Positions 25,864 through 34,695 of a DNA stretch of 64,000 nucleotides are shown piece by piece. The notes under the pieces were generated by a model. That model searched no databases, had not been told where the DNA came from, and saw nothing but the letters and a program-made list of their open reading frames with translations. Both the position numbers and the translations under genes were made by a program. Location of the stretch: assembly GCA_964586135.1 (NCBI GenBank), contig CAZPGS010000001.1:1-64000 (forward strand). The letters are read 5' to 3'. This DNA is from WYZ-LMO8 sp964586135. GTDB lineage: Archaea; Thermoproteota; Methanomethylicia; Nezhaarchaeales; WYZ-LMO8. Position 1 is the first letter of the stretch, and each line of letters begins with the position of its first letter.

Positions 25864-26574
25864 TTAGCTTTTCCCCGCGACGAGGGAGCCGAGCCTCGTG
25901 TGCACTTTATTCAGGAAGGCCAGCAGGACGTGCATCTCCTTTTGAGAGATGAAGGCCTTGCCCAAAATCCTCTTGAAGACTAGCTTGGCCTTCGGCTCCT
26001 TTTCCTTTGGGAAGTCTACAAGCTCCAATATGGCAGAGAAGTACTTGAGTGCGACCTCTCTCAACTTAGCATTTGCCAGCTTCGCCTTGGGCCTTATGTG
26101 GGCTTTGGAGAGCTCGTAAAGTATCACAGCCATGGCGTGAGTGACGTTCATTACGGGGTATTCCTCGCTCGTGGGTATGTTAACGAGGACGTCGCACATC
26201 GAGAGCTCTTGATTTGTTAATCCTATGTCCTCGCGGCCAAAGATCAACGCTACTCCACCCTTGCATTTAATCAACCCATGTAAGTGCCGAGGAGGGACAG
26301 CGCTCCTCAAGACGTTTCGAGGACCAGCCAGCTTGCCAGTTGTGCCTATCTTCAAGTCGAAGTCTCTTATGGCGTCTTCTAGGCTATCAACTACAATAGC
26401 AGACTCAAGGACGTCACAGGCCTTCGCAGCAAATATCCTCGAGGCCTCGGTGATGGAGGTCCTAGGTCTCACGAGGCACAGTTCCTTAAAGCCGAAGTTC
26501 TTCATGACCCTGCAGGCGAAGCCTATGTTGATCTCGTACAGCGGCTCTACGAGAACTACCCTGAAGCGAGGCAC
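25864..26574 (-). CDS. SPOUT/TrmH-family RNA 2'-O-methyltransferase (TrmJ-like)
   Basis: 236 residues of the SpoU class: N-terminal VLVEPLYEINIGFACRVMKNFGF, the motif 2 ALIFGREDIGLTNQEL (about 110-125) and motif 3 VNIPTSEEYPVMNVTHAMAVILYEL, which form the knotted SAM site. Archaeal members methylate tRNA position 32. The C-terminal part (after about 165) is helical and charged. It overlaps the HemK-type gene upstream by 19 bp. Confidence 0.9.
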   Translation of the reverse strand: MPRFRVVLVEPLYEINIGFACRVMKNFGFKELCLVRPRTSITEASRIFAAKACDVLESAIVVDSLEDAIRDFDLKIGTTGKLAGPRNVLRSAVPPRHLHGLIKCKGGVALIFGREDIGLTNQELSMCDVLVNIPTSEEYPVMNVTHAMAVILYELSKAHIRPKAKLANAKLREVALKYFSAILELVDFPKEKEPKAKLVFKRILGKAFISQKEMHVLLAFLNKVHTRLGSLVAGKS

Positions 26575-27161
26575 TTTTTCACCTCTATGAGGAAAAGTTC
26601 CTCAAACCACAGTCTCTTCTTAGCCAATATTATTGGGTTAAGACTAGCCACTTTAAGCTTAGAGATTATCTTCGCGAAGTCCGAGAGAGACGAGATAACG
26701 AAGTACAGCTTGCCGTTTTTATTCAACAACCTATCTAAGTCGTCGATTACTCTACTAATTAAAGAAGTACCATTGGGGCCGCCGTCCCACAACGGTTCGT
26801 CTATGCACGGATGCCCGGTCGAGGGTAAGTAGGGAGGGTTCATCATTATGACGTCGAAGTCGCACTTGTCTCTCAGGGCCGTCGTCGCGTCGCAACACAA
26901 GAAGCACGTCGAGTAGTCGACGTTGTTTATCTTGGCGTTGAACTTTGCGTTACAAATGGCTTTTCTGCTCACGTCTATGCCTACCACATAACAACCTCTC
27001 AGCGCGCACTTTATTGCCAAAATTCCCGTCCCGGTCCCTATGTCGAGCACGTACTCCCCGCCGCTCAAGTTCAAGTTATCTAACAACATGAACGTGTCAT
27101 CAGAGGGGGGATAGACGTCTTTCCATACATATATGACCATGTTGTCAAAGACGAGCTTCAA
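26556..27161 (-). CDS. HemK/Mtq2-type glutamine or nucleic-acid methyltransferase
   Basis: Class I SAM methyltransferase of 201 residues with VYPPSDDTFMLLDNL, SAM motif I VLDIGTGTGILAIKCA and the catalytic NPPYLPS motif (about residues 106-112). This short archaeal form corresponds to eukaryotic Mtq2/N6AMT1, which methylates the GGQ glutamine of release factor eRF1 together with Trm112. Neither partner is in the window. TTG start, 10 bp after the ksgA stop. Confidence 0.88.
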   Translation of the reverse strand: MKLVFDNMVIYVWKDVYPPSDDTFMLLDNLNLSGGEYVLDIGTGTGILAIKCALRGCYVVGIDVSRKAICNAKFNAKINNVDYSTCFLCCDATTALRDKCDFDVIMMNPPYLPSTGHPCIDEPLWDGGPNGTSLISRVIDDLDRLLNKNGKLYFVISSLSDFAKIISKLKVASLNPIILAKKRLWFEELFLIEVKKCLASG

Positions 27162-27171
27162 ATATGCTCCC

Positions 27172-28008
27172 TCAGTGTATCAAGTAGTCCTTTAAGGCGT
27201 TTGATATATAAGCAAAATCTGATGGATTCAAGTCCCTGACCCTCTTGTTCATGTACTTCTGCAACCTTGCATCGGAGTACGCCTTTTCACTTAATTTTAG
27301 CGGTGAGAGCCTCGACACGACGATCCCCAGAGCCCTTCTCAACAATTTATTGCGCTGAGTGAAGAGCCACTTGACAACTTCTAAGTGCAAGTCTAGGTCT
27401 GCAACCTCATAGGGAGGCGGGCGTCTTTCAAGCGCAACCACAGCCGAGTCCACTTCGGGTTCGGGATAGAAATTCCTCTTCTTAATTAACATGAGGAGGC
27501 GAGAGGAGAAAAAGGCATCAAGAGAAACCGTCAGCCTTCCATAATCCTTTGCGCCGGGCTTCGAAGTTATGCGAAGAGCTAGCTCCTTCTGCAACGTCAG
27601 AACGGCTCTCTTGAAGGAGCACTCTCGTGCCAATTTGAAAAGCAAGGGCGTGGCGATACTGTAGGGGACGTTAGATGCCACGACATCGACTGAGGGGGGT
27701 GTGACCTCTAAGAAATCAGCTTCTATCAAAACGATATTATTGTAGTTCTTCAGAACTTCTTCTCGAAGGACCTTGCAGAGTAAGGGGTCGACCTCAATCG
27801 CGTAGACGAGGCTTGCCTTAGAGGCCAGTAGCTCGGTTAATGCCCCCAGACCCGCTCCTATCTCTAAAACTACGAGCCCGTCCACCTGTGAAAGCTCCAC
27901 TATTCGCTGTGCAATCCTTTTGCTCACTAAAAACGACTGGCCTAGCTCCTTCTTCGGCACTATGGAGTACTTCTTGATGAGAGCCAAGGTGCGTTCTCGC
28001 AAATTCAT
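27172..28008 (-). CDS. ksgA: Dimethyladenosine transferase KsgA/Dim1
   Basis: Dimethylates two adjacent adenosines near the 3' end of 16S rRNA in late small-subunit assembly. 278 residues with KELGQSFLVSKRIAQRIVELS, motif I VLEIGAGLGALTELLA, the catalytic-site SNVPYSIATPLLF (NVPY) and a C-terminal helical domain with FTQRNKLLRRAL. Overlaps the DUF655 gene by 4 bp, the standard archaeal order rpoF-DUF655-ksgA-hemK. Confidence 0.96.
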   Translation of the reverse strand: MNLRERTLALIKKYSIVPKKELGQSFLVSKRIAQRIVELSQVDGLVVLEIGAGLGALTELLASKASLVYAIEVDPLLCKVLREEVLKNYNNIVLIEADFLEVTPPSVDVVASNVPYSIATPLLFKLARECSFKRAVLTLQKELALRITSKPGAKDYGRLTVSLDAFFSSRLLMLIKKRNFYPEPEVDSAVVALERRPPPYEVADLDLHLEVVKWLFTQRNKLLRRALGIVVSRLSPLKLSEKAYSDARLQKYMNKRVRDLNPSDFAYISNALKDYLIH

Positions 28009-28601
28009 GGTCCTATGGCCTTTTCTTTAGGGACAGGTGGTACAGTAAATAAATAGTACCTCTCGTTGCCCTTTAACTCTGTTAAGATCCTCTCAATTAT
28101 GATACCAACTATGTTGTTGACCCCTGTTCTCTTCTCAAAATCTTCGTAACTGACGAAGGGGGCCTTCTCCCTCTCCTTTATTATCACCCACATAGTTTTC
28201 TTCCCTATCCTAGGCAAGAGCTCGAGGGAGTGCATCTTGGTGGTAAGAGGTGGGGCGCTGTTCAAAAACTGTACAAACCTGTTCTCGTGCTCCCTCACTA
28301 TCCTCTCTATCAGTCGAGGCAATTCGTCTTTAGCAAAAGTCGTCAACTCTTCAAAGCTCAACCTCCTCGTTATCCTATCTATTTTTTCTCTAAAGCCCTT
28401 TCCTATGAAGATCCTCTCTCCGGGGGTTAGGGAGACGTTAGGCTTCGGTACCAATTCCAGCAGCATGAAGAAGTCTTCGCCAATGGCTTGCGCTATCGGC
28501 TTGCCCATGAAATGAGGGCGAGTCTCCCTCATGTATCCTCGAGGAAGGAAATCCAGCGCATATGCATATTCTTCAAATTTCTTCTTATCTTTAGCCCACA
28601 A
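28005..28601 (-). CDS. DUF655 family RNA/DNA-binding protein
   Basis: Conserved archaeal protein, 198 residues. An N-terminal OB-like part (YAYALDFLPRGY..., ELVPKPNVSLTPGERIFIGKG) is followed by a helix-hairpin-helix-type region MHSLELLPRIGKKTMWVIIKEREKAPFVSYEDFEKRTG (about 126-165). The fold suggests nucleic-acid binding, and the fixed position between rpoF and ksgA suggests a role in translation or ribosome assembly. Biochemical role unknown. TTG start 28601. Confidence 0.82.
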   Translation of the reverse strand: MWAKDKKKFEEYAYALDFLPRGYMRETRPHFMGKPIAQAIGEDFFMLLELVPKPNVSLTPGERIFIGKGFREKIDRITRRLSFEELTTFAKDELPRLIERIVREHENRFVQFLNSAPPLTTKMHSLELLPRIGKKTMWVIIKEREKAPFVSYEDFEKRTGVNNIVGIIIERILTELKGNERYYLFTVPPVPKEKAIGP

Positions 28602-28640
28602 GTTTTGGCACCTATTCCCAGATAAAAATCGACAAGGGGC

Positions 28641-28970
28641 TTACCCAAGGTGTGCGCGAATTAGCTCTAAGATCTTCTCAAGGTCCTCACTTAAAAAGAC
28701 CTTGTCCTCTTTAACAAGTAAGGTTCTAAGCTCTTCTATAGACGTGGGCAAGACATTTACTATCTGCACCGCGGCCGCCCTAGAGATCTTGAATTTTTCC
28801 GTGAGGGCCTTGACGAGCTCCTTGGCTTTCTCAGGAGAAAGCTTTGAGAACTTAGAGGCATGGGAAAGGGTAGCCATTTGATATGGGTCTAGAGGGCCTC
28901 GTTTCTGCCTTAGCTCAAGTAAATCGCGCACTTCTGGTAACGAAATTTCCTCTAGCTTCAATACCTTCAT
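28641..28970 (-). CDS. rpoF: DNA-directed RNA polymerase subunit F (Rpb4)
   Basis: Stalk subunit of RNA polymerase that pairs with RpoE (Rpb7). 109 residues from ATG 28970: LEEISLPEVRDLLELRQ, DPYQMATLSHASKFSKL and the HRDC-like end ISRAAAVQIVNVLPTSIEELRTLL. The open frame continues upstream but the conserved protein begins at this ATG. First gene of the rpoF-DUF655-ksgA-hemK-trmJ-L10e run and driven from the shared palindromic TATA at 29029-29040. Confidence 0.93.
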   Translation of the reverse strand: MKVLKLEEISLPEVRDLLELRQKRGPLDPYQMATLSHASKFSKLSPEKAKELVKALTEKFKISRAAAVQIVNVLPTSIEELRTLLVKEDKVFLSEDLEKILELIRAHLG

Positions 28971-28990
28971 CTCTAAGCCCTCACAACAGC

Positions 28991-29082
28991 GCGAGGACTC
29001 AACGGGAAGAATTCTCTCGCGAGGAGAATAAATATATTTATGTCTATGTCTTGGTGTTATGCTGTTCAAGCCGAGTCCTCGC
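28991..29082. promoter_or_regulatory. Bidirectional rpoF/rpl21e promoter with flanking inverted repeat
   Basis: TAAATATATTTA at 29029-29040 is a perfect 12-bp palindrome and the only strong TATA for both divergent genes, about 60 bp from each start. It is flanked almost symmetrically by perfect 10-bp inverted arms: GCGAGGACTC at 28991-29000 and GAGTCCTCGC at 29073-29082, with centres only 2 bp apart. The arms look like paired regulator sites or a transcript hairpin. Confidence 0.65.
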
Positions 29083-29098
29083 AAGGCCCTGAAACTGG

Positions 29099-29407
29099 GT
29101 GGTGGAGGTGAAGCGTTCCAAAGGTCTGAGGAGCAGGAGTAGAAACTTGTTATCAAAGCACCCACGCGAACGTGGCATGAGAGGGTTGAGTTACTTGCTC
29201 GCTAAGTATAAGATAGGCGACAGAGTTTGCTTTGATGTAGATCCTTCAAAGGTCAGGACAGCACCTCATAGAAGATATCACGGACTCACAGGGGTAATAA
29301 TAGGTAAGAGGGGTAGGGCGTATATAATCGAGGCTAAGCTTGGTGATAAGCGCAAAGTAATAATAACCACGCCAGAGCACATAAAACCCCTCGGCGCTAC
29401 GGCTTAA
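29099..29407 (+). CDS. rpl21e: Large-subunit ribosomal protein L21e
   Basis: eL21 protein, about 100 residues: basic N-terminus VKRSKGLRSRSRNLLSKHPRERG, the KIGDRVCFDVDPSK core and HRRYHGLTGVIIGKRGRAYII (SH3-like barrel). Three in-frame GTG codons (29099, 29102, 29108) are possible starts; homology favours 29108 with GGTGGTGG upstream. Its stop shares TTAA with the pus10 stop on the other strand. Confidence 0.95.
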   Translation: MVEVKRSKGLRSRSRNLLSKHPRERGMRGLSYLLAKYKIGDRVCFDVDPSKVRTAPHRRYHGLTGVIIGKRGRAYIIEAKLGDKRKVIITTPEHIKPLGATA

Positions 29408-30741
29408 TCCTCGACGTCCAAGACGTCCAGCTCTAGAACCTTAAGCTTCGTACCCAGAACCTCTTGAAAACTGGGAGCAGTCCTGCCCTCATCTCCATGG
29501 ATGAGCTCCTTGACGTAGAGACCTCCTTGACACTTTATCAAAACCTCAAAGGTTTTGTCCTTAACGTCTATCACCCTTACTTCATAGACCTTCTTTGTCC
29601 GCAACTTGTCAGCACGACGATGTAAGACCCTCTTAGGGGTCCACTGCTTTATGATAGCCCCTTGAAAGTAGTTGTTTAGGGCTTTAAGCTTTTCTCTTTC
29701 TAGGGGCTCCTCCATCTCCACAAGCGCTCTATAGATCTTCTTCTTTACGTGGGCCGAGAGTTTCAGCTTCCCTATGATCGACCTGTCCGTGTATGAAAGG
29801 TTCAAAACCTCTACGATCCCTTGAGACCTCTCATTAATTTTCTGCTGCAACTCCCCTAAGTCAATGAACCTCTTCTTGGGCTCCACGACCTCTATGGCGA
29901 AGGGTCTCCCCGAACCTAAGACCCTCACATCTATGTCCTCTCTCCCTGCTCCATGAAATCGGGCTCCACGAGCCTTAAAGGCCTCAACGACGGGTTTAGT
30001 TATGAGCTCCTCGACTGAGAGCTCATATCGCTTTCCTGTCCAATTGCACTCAGGACATCCACCCCCTTTACACTTAGAGCAGAACCACTTGGATTGGGGT
30101 ATTCCGCGAACCAGCTTTCTATAACGCCCGTACATGAAGATCGGGCTCGGCTTTATCTCCACCTTCATCTTATGAAAGTCTAGTATTACGAGGATGTCGG
30201 GCTTTCGAAGATCCGGCTTTTTTCCGGACTTAGACATTATGATCAAGCTGGCCTCTCGGTTTATCTCCCTCTTTATGGACTCACCCCAATTCACTTCAAG
30301 GTAAGATCTTAAGCTGTCCTCCTTCTCTACTACGTTACCAGGTACTCTGCACCCGACGAGGTAAGTGTTGAAGTCGTATTCGAGCAGACTGGCGGCTGCC
30401 TCTTCCGCGAGGCGCTCTAGTGGCTCGTAGAGAAGACCTCCGCATGCTTCGCATGGGGTCGTCTCAGGCACTTCAAGGCCATTCTTGGCTAGGAGCTCTC
30501 TCGCGACCTTGAAGCCCGTCCTCGCTATGTTTCGTAAAATGCTGACAGCTTCTTGGCTTCCCTCGTTCAGGAGGCTTGAGGCTATCATGCATATAACGGT
30601 CTTCAGGCTCGAGCCCCTCGCCTCATTGCTTAAAGCGAAGCCTAAGTTGGCGAAGAACCTGCCAAAGCACTTGTCACAAAGAGCGGCTCTCTCCGCTAGT
30701 TTCAGGGCCTTTTCGATTACCTTTGATGTAGCGCTCAGCAT
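29404..30741 (-). CDS. pus10: tRNA pseudouridine synthase Pus10
   Basis: Forms pseudouridine 54 (and 55) in the tRNA T-arm of archaea. 445 residues: an N-terminal domain with zinc-type Cys pairs (CDKCFGRFF about 20; CEACGGLLYEP about 99), the THUMP-like middle, an additional CSKCKGGGCPECNWTG about 225-240, and the catalytic domain with GAGREDIDVRVLGSGRPFAIEV (Asp in the REDIDVR motif). C-terminal KTKKVYEVRV-type strands complete the fold. ATG start, 36 bp from srp54. Confidence 0.94.
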   Translation of the reverse strand: MLSATSKVIEKALKLAERAALCDKCFGRFFANLGFALSNEARGSSLKTVICMIASSLLNEGSQEAVSILRNIARTGFKVARELLAKNGLEVPETTPCEACGGLLYEPLERLAEEAAASLLEYDFNTYLVGCRVPGNVVEKEDSLRSYLEVNWGESIKREINREASLIIMSKSGKKPDLRKPDILVILDFHKMKVEIKPSPIFMYGRYRKLVRGIPQSKWFCSKCKGGGCPECNWTGKRYELSVEELITKPVVEAFKARGARFHGAGREDIDVRVLGSGRPFAIEVVEPKKRFIDLGELQQKINERSQGIVEVLNLSYTDRSIIGKLKLSAHVKKKIYRALVEMEEPLEREKLKALNNYFQGAIIKQWTPKRVLHRRADKLRTKKVYEVRVIDVKDKTFEVLIKCQGGLYVKELIHGDEGRTAPSFQEVLGTKLKVLELDVLDVED

Positions 30742-30777
30742 GCATAGAGCCTCTGTTGCTCGATTGGAGCCTCTGCA

Positions 30778-32091
30778 TCAGAGATGGGGGAAGAGCCTCT
30801 TTTTTTGCTTTCTCAGCAAGGTCTTTACCATTCGTCTCATCGCTTCGTAGGCGTCCAGGAGCTCTTTAACCTCCTTAACCTTTACGCCGCTACCTCGGGC
30901 TATCCTCCTCATCCTGGACCTATTTATTATCTCGGGGCGTTCCAGTTCTTCTCGGGTCATGGATTTGACTATGACGGTCCACTTTTCGAGCTTTTCTCTT
31001 GCCACATCTGCTATCTCGTCGGGCAAGCTCAAGCCGAAACCCGGTATCATCTCCAGGATTTTTTGCAAAGGACCTAGCTTTTTGAGTCCTTCGAGCTGGT
31101 TGATCATGTCCTCAAGCGTGAACTTGCCGCTGACTAAGCCTTTCATCTCCCTCTCTTTGAGCGACGCCTCCTTCACCTTCTCTGCCAGCGACTTGAGGTC
31201 TCCCATCCCTAAGAGGCGGCTCACGAAGCTTGACGGTTCAAAGACCTCAAGCTCCTTAACATCCTCACCGACTCCTACGAACTTGATCCGCGCGCCCGTA
31301 GCGACGACGGCCGAGAGGGCGCCTCCTCCCCTCGCGGCCCCGTCGAGCTTAGTGACTATTATCGACCCGATCTTAGCCGCATTATTGAAAGCTTCTGCTT
31401 GGGATTTGGCCTGCTGACCTATCGTAGCATCTATCACAAGCATGACCTCATCTGGCCTTATGGCCTCTGACAATTGCTTCATCTCCTCCATTAGAGCGTG
31501 TTCGTTCTTATGTCGCCCAGCCGTGTCGATTATTATGACGTTACAGCCCATGTCCTTAAGGACCTCAACACCTCTAAGAGCTATTTCCACGGGGTCCCCC
31601 GTCTTCTCGCCGTAAAACATGATCCCGGCCTCCATAGCCAATTGCTTTAACTGGTCATAGGCTCCTGGCCTGAACGTATCTGCGCAGAGTACACCGGGGT
31701 GATATCCTTTCCTTTTGTAGAACCACGCCAGTTTAGCGGCAGTAGTGGTCTTGCCGGACCCCTGTACCCCTACCAGCATAAGCACGATGGGCTTGTTCGT
31801 AGGGTATAGTACGTCAGGCTGCCTCTCCCCTCCCAAAAGTTCTACGAGGGAGTCGTAGAGGGCTTTTAACGTGACCTCCCTTCGAGTAAAGCCCGAGGGC
31901 ACGGGCTCTTTGAGGGCCTTCTCCTCAACCTTTTGGGTAACCTTGAGGACTAGTTCGACGTTGACGTCTGCTAGTAGGAGTGCCCTCTGCACGTCCTTAA
32001 TCAGCTCTTTAACTGCAAGCTCGTCTGCCACGGGCCTTCCCAAGAATTTCTTTATGGCCTCTCGAAGCGATGAACCTAGCTTACTTAACAT
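30778..32091 (-). CDS. srp54: Signal recognition particle GTPase SRP54 (Ffh)
   Basis: Recognises signal peptides on nascent chains and targets ribosomes to the Sec translocon. 437 residues: N-domain helices, G-domain with GVQGSGKTTTAAKLAW (about 103-118), ADTFRPGAYDQLKQLA, IIDTAGRH and TKLDGAARGG, and the methionine-rich M-domain with MIPGFG and SRMRRIARGSG for 7S RNA binding. ATG 32091 chosen; TTG 32100 is possible. Downstream pus10 is co-directional. Confidence 0.97.
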   Translation of the reverse strand: MLSKLGSSLREAIKKFLGRPVADELAVKELIKDVQRALLLADVNVELVLKVTQKVEEKALKEPVPSGFTRREVTLKALYDSLVELLGGERQPDVLYPTNKPIVLMLVGVQGSGKTTTAAKLAWFYKRKGYHPGVLCADTFRPGAYDQLKQLAMEAGIMFYGEKTGDPVEIALRGVEVLKDMGCNVIIIDTAGRHKNEHALMEEMKQLSEAIRPDEVMLVIDATIGQQAKSQAEAFNNAAKIGSIIVTKLDGAARGGGALSAVVATGARIKFVGVGEDVKELEVFEPSSFVSRLLGMGDLKSLAEKVKEASLKEREMKGLVSGKFTLEDMINQLEGLKKLGPLQKILEMIPGFGLSLPDEIADVAREKLEKWTVIVKSMTREELERPEIINRSRMRRIARGSGVKVKEVKELLDAYEAMRRMVKTLLRKQKKRLFPHL

Positions 32092-32119
32092 CGATATCAA
32101 AATCCCTTGTTAGCGGATA

Positions 32120-32134
32120 TGCTTAAATCTATAG
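32120..32134. promoter_or_regulatory. AT-rich element shared by srp54 and dph2
   Basis: ATGCTTAAATCTATA lies 29-43 bp before the srp54 ATG on one side and 27-41 bp before the dph2 ATG at 32161 on the other. It is the only TATA-like stretch in the gap. The spacing suits short-leader or leaderless messages and supports ATG 32161 for dph2. Confidence 0.45.
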
Positions 32135-32160
32135 CGCTGCTTTCAGTTCTTGCTTTGGAC

Positions 32161-33234
32161 ATGTATGAGTTAAAGATTGATGAGGTCTTGGACTTCGTGC
32201 GCAAAAAAGGCGCAAGGAGGCTGCTCTTGCAATTTGCCAATGGGTTAAAGCAGAATTCGTGCTCTGTCGTAGAAGAGCTAAGTAGAGAACTGCCTAGTGT
32301 TGAGGTCTTAGTCTCAGGCTCTAGTTGCTACGGCGCTTGCGATGTGGCGTTTGAGGAAGCAGTGAGGGTCGGCGCCGACACGATTGTCCACTATGGGCAC
32401 ACACCTTTCCCAGAGGCCTTCACCCACGCCAATAAGCTTGGCGTCGGAGTGTTCTTCGTGGAGGCCTTTTCGAGGACGGAGCTTCTGTTCAAGGCCGTCG
32501 ATAGAGCTCTTGACGTTTTACGCTCGATGGAGAATGTCGCTAACGTAGGCATCACTGCATCTCTCCAAGAAGTCCCCTATATAGAGCCAATTAAGCAACG
32601 CCTCGAGAGGGAGGGCTTTTGGGCCCACGTGGGCACAGGCTCCAAAAGGGTCAAATACGCTGGACAGGTTTTAGGTTGTGATTACACATCGGCCCTCTCC
32701 ATTAGGGACAAGGTCGAGGGCTTCGTGCACTTGGGCGGAGGGCTTTTCCACGCCCTAGGCTTGGGGCTAGCAACCCAAAGTCCTGTAGTGCTGTGCGATC
32801 CCTACAGGGGTGAGGCTCAAGATATCGGGCATGTAGTGAGGAAAGTTAAGGCGACGAGGTTGTACTATGTGACCCAGGCCATGGAAGAGGCAAAGCGGTA
32901 TTGCATAGTCATTGGATGTAAGTGGCGGCAAAGGCACTTGCACTCCGCAATGAAGGTAAAAGGATTACTCGAGAAAAAGGGGAAGAAGGTCTATCTCCTA
33001 ACCTTGCATGAAGTATCACCGCAAGCCTTGGAGAACTTTCCGGAGCCCGACGCCTTCGTCATAACTGCTTGCCCTAGAATCCCAATCGATGACTACATGA
33101 ACTACAGAAGGCCCGTGCTGACGGTTCTTGAAGCGTTAATAGTGGCCGGAGAATTAAAGCTTGAGGAGTGGTCTTTGTGTGATTGGAAGCTTAACGAAAA
33201 AGCAACTCGCGATGTTGCTTTCGAAGGTAAATGA
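32161..33234 (+). CDS. dph2: Diphthamide synthase catalytic subunit Dph2
   Basis: Radical-type [4Fe-4S] enzyme that transfers the acp group of SAM to a histidine of elongation factor 2. Three cluster cysteines are visible: SGSSCYGACDVAF (about 63), LGCDYTSAL (about 173) and, near the C-terminus, VITACPRIPIDDY. Also PFPEAF and HVGTGSKR. ATG 32161 (357 residues) is preferred to 32107, which would put the TATA inside the gene. Its 3' end overlaps the next gene by 56 bp. Confidence 0.93.
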   Translation: MYELKIDEVLDFVRKKGARRLLLQFANGLKQNSCSVVEELSRELPSVEVLVSGSSCYGACDVAFEEAVRVGADTIVHYGHTPFPEAFTHANKLGVGVFFVEAFSRTELLFKAVDRALDVLRSMENVANVGITASLQEVPYIEPIKQRLEREGFWAHVGTGSKRVKYAGQVLGCDYTSALSIRDKVEGFVHLGGGLFHALGLGLATQSPVVLCDPYRGEAQDIGHVVRKVKATRLYYVTQAMEEAKRYCIVIGCKWRQRHLHSAMKVKGLLEKKGKKVYLLTLHEVSPQALENFPEPDAFVITACPRIPIDDYMNYRRPVLTVLEALIVAGELKLEEWSLCDWKLNEKATRDVAFEGK

Positions 33235-33814
33235 GCATCCAGAGCCCAAGGTCTCGCTGGAGCAATACACATTAGTAAGCGAAGAAGTGAGCGACTTATT
33301 GTGGACCATAGAGACGGTATTCGGCGACATAAGCCGAAAGGTGCTCGTAGACTTGGGTTGCGGAACTGGGAGGTTGGCCATAGGCTCAGCGCTACTTGGC
33401 GCGAGCTACGTCATTGGTGTCGACATAGATGAAGTCGCGCTGAGGGTAGCCGCCAACTCTGCTAAAAAATTGGGGGTTGAGGACAGGACTTCGTGGATTT
33501 TGGGCTCGGTGAAAAACCTCAACCTGAGGGCTGACGTCGTGATCCAAAACCCTCCTTATGGTGTAAAAAGGGAGGGGGCTGACAGACCCTTCTTGGAGGC
33601 CGCCTTGAGAATAGCTCCAATAGTCTACAGTCTACATAAATCAGGTCAGAGGAACAGGCGGTTTCTGAAAAGGTTTATCAAGGACTTGGACGGTGTAATT
33701 GACAGAATCATACCTCTTAAAGTGACCATAAAGCCGATCTTCAAGTTTCACACGAAGAGAAGCTACAAGGTCGATGTGGACCTTTATAGGATAATAAGGG
33801 GTGAGAAGACGTGA
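33179..33814 (+). CDS. METTL5-like RNA methyltransferase
   Basis: Class I SAM methyltransferase with LTKKQLAMLLSKVNEH, PKVSLEQY, motif I LVDLGCGTGRLAIGSALLG, VDIDEVALRVA and catalytic NPPYGVKR. These match archaeal homologues of METTL5, an N6-adenosine methyltransferase of small-subunit rRNA that works with Trm112. GTG 33179 with GGAGTGGTC upstream is preferred to TTG 33161. 211 residues. First gene of the tightly coupled operon running to 40534. Confidence 0.88.
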   Translation: MIGSLTKKQLAMLLSKVNEHPEPKVSLEQYTLVSEEVSDLLWTIETVFGDISRKVLVDLGCGTGRLAIGSALLGASYVIGVDIDEVALRVAANSAKKLGVEDRTSWILGSVKNLNLRADVVIQNPPYGVKREGADRPFLEAALRIAPIVYSLHKSGQRNRRFLKRFIKDLDGVIDRIIPLKVTIKPIFKFHTKRSYKVDVDLYRIIRGEKT

Positions 33815-34389
33815 GCGAAAAAGTGTTGAAGGACGTCGTGGTCCCAGGAGAGGAAATAGGCATCATAGAGGAGTTCCTACCGGGGGAGGGCACATATGTA
33901 GAGGGCAACTCCGTAAGGTCGATGATTCTAGGCACGGCCGTTTTGGACATCGATGAGAGAAAAGCGAGGGTCTACTCATTGATTAAAAGAGGGCCCCTTG
34001 CTATAGAGAGGGGCGATGTAGTGCTAGGCGAGGTCACCGGAATGAGAAGGGATGTTGCGATAGTACTAATAAAGAATGTCGAGGGCAAAAATTTGGTTTT
34101 AAAGGAGGCGCTTCACGGAATGCTTCACATAAGTCAAGTTAGTGACAAATTTGTGGAATTTTTGTCTGATGTAGTGAAAGTAACGGACATTCTGAGGGCT
34201 AAGGTAATAAACTCGAGGCCTCCCTACCAATTGTCGATTAAGGGAAGGGATTTAGGCGTCATAGTGGCTTTTTGCTCTAATTGCCAAACCCCCATGATTA
34301 TTAAGAATAGAAAACTTTATTGTCCAAGGTGTAAAGTGCAAGAGAAAAGGAAGCTCTCCACGAAGTACTCGATCAACCTCAAGCTGTAG
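33811..34389 (+). CDS. csl4: Exosome RNA-binding subunit Csl4
   Basis: Cap protein of the archaeal RNA exosome that recruits substrates and DnaG. 192 residues: N-terminal domain with VVPGEEIGIIEEFLPGEGTYVEG, central S1 domain with GDVVLGEVTGMRRDVAIVLI and HGMLHISQVSD, and a C-terminal zinc ribbon CSNCQTPMI...YCPRCK. GTG start overlaps the previous stop by 4 bp. Confidence 0.94.
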   Translation: MSEKVLKDVVVPGEEIGIIEEFLPGEGTYVEGNSVRSMILGTAVLDIDERKARVYSLIKRGPLAIERGDVVLGEVTGMRRDVAIVLIKNVEGKNLVLKEALHGMLHISQVSDKFVEFLSDVVKVTDILRAKVINSRPPYQLSIKGRDLGVIVAFCSNCQTPMIIKNRKLYCPRCKVQEKRKLSTKYSINLKL

Positions 34390-34401
34390 TGGTTGATAGT
34401 A

Positions 34402-34695
34402 ATGAAGATAAGGGTATTGGAAAAAAGCGAGAAAAGCCTGAAGATAGAGATAATAGGAGAGGGGCATACATTCTGCAATTTGTTGAGGGACTTCTTGCTG
34501 AGAAATCCTAATGTCGAATTCGCGGCCTATAAAATTGACCACCCATTAATTTCTAACCCGGTGTTTTACGTAAGGACTAAGGACGGGAAGCCTGATGAGG
34601 CGTTGAAAAAAGCGACCGAAGACATCATAGTTGCTCTTGAAGATTTCAAAAGGGTCTTTAGCTTTGCTTTAAACAAACAAAGGGCCATATCATGA
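34402..34695 (+). CDS. rpoL: DNA-directed RNA polymerase subunit L (Rpb11)
   Basis: Assembly subunit that pairs with RpoD (Rpb3). 97 residues with IRVLEKSEKSLKIEIIGEGHTFCNLLRDFLLRNPNVEFAAYKIDHPL, the standard Rpb11/AC19 fold. ATG 34402 gives the normal start; a TTG 9 bp upstream is less likely. The stop overlaps the next ATG (ATGA). Confidence 0.95.
   Translation: MKIRVLEKSEKSLKIEIIGEGHTFCNLLRDFLLRNPNVEFAAYKIDHPLISNPVFYVRTKDGKPDEALKKATEDIIVALEDFKRVFSFALNKQRAIS

Noticed and set aside
28971..29165. Upstream extension of rpoF
   Set aside because: Crosses the palindromic TATA and part of rpl21e; conserved RpoF begins at ATG 28970.
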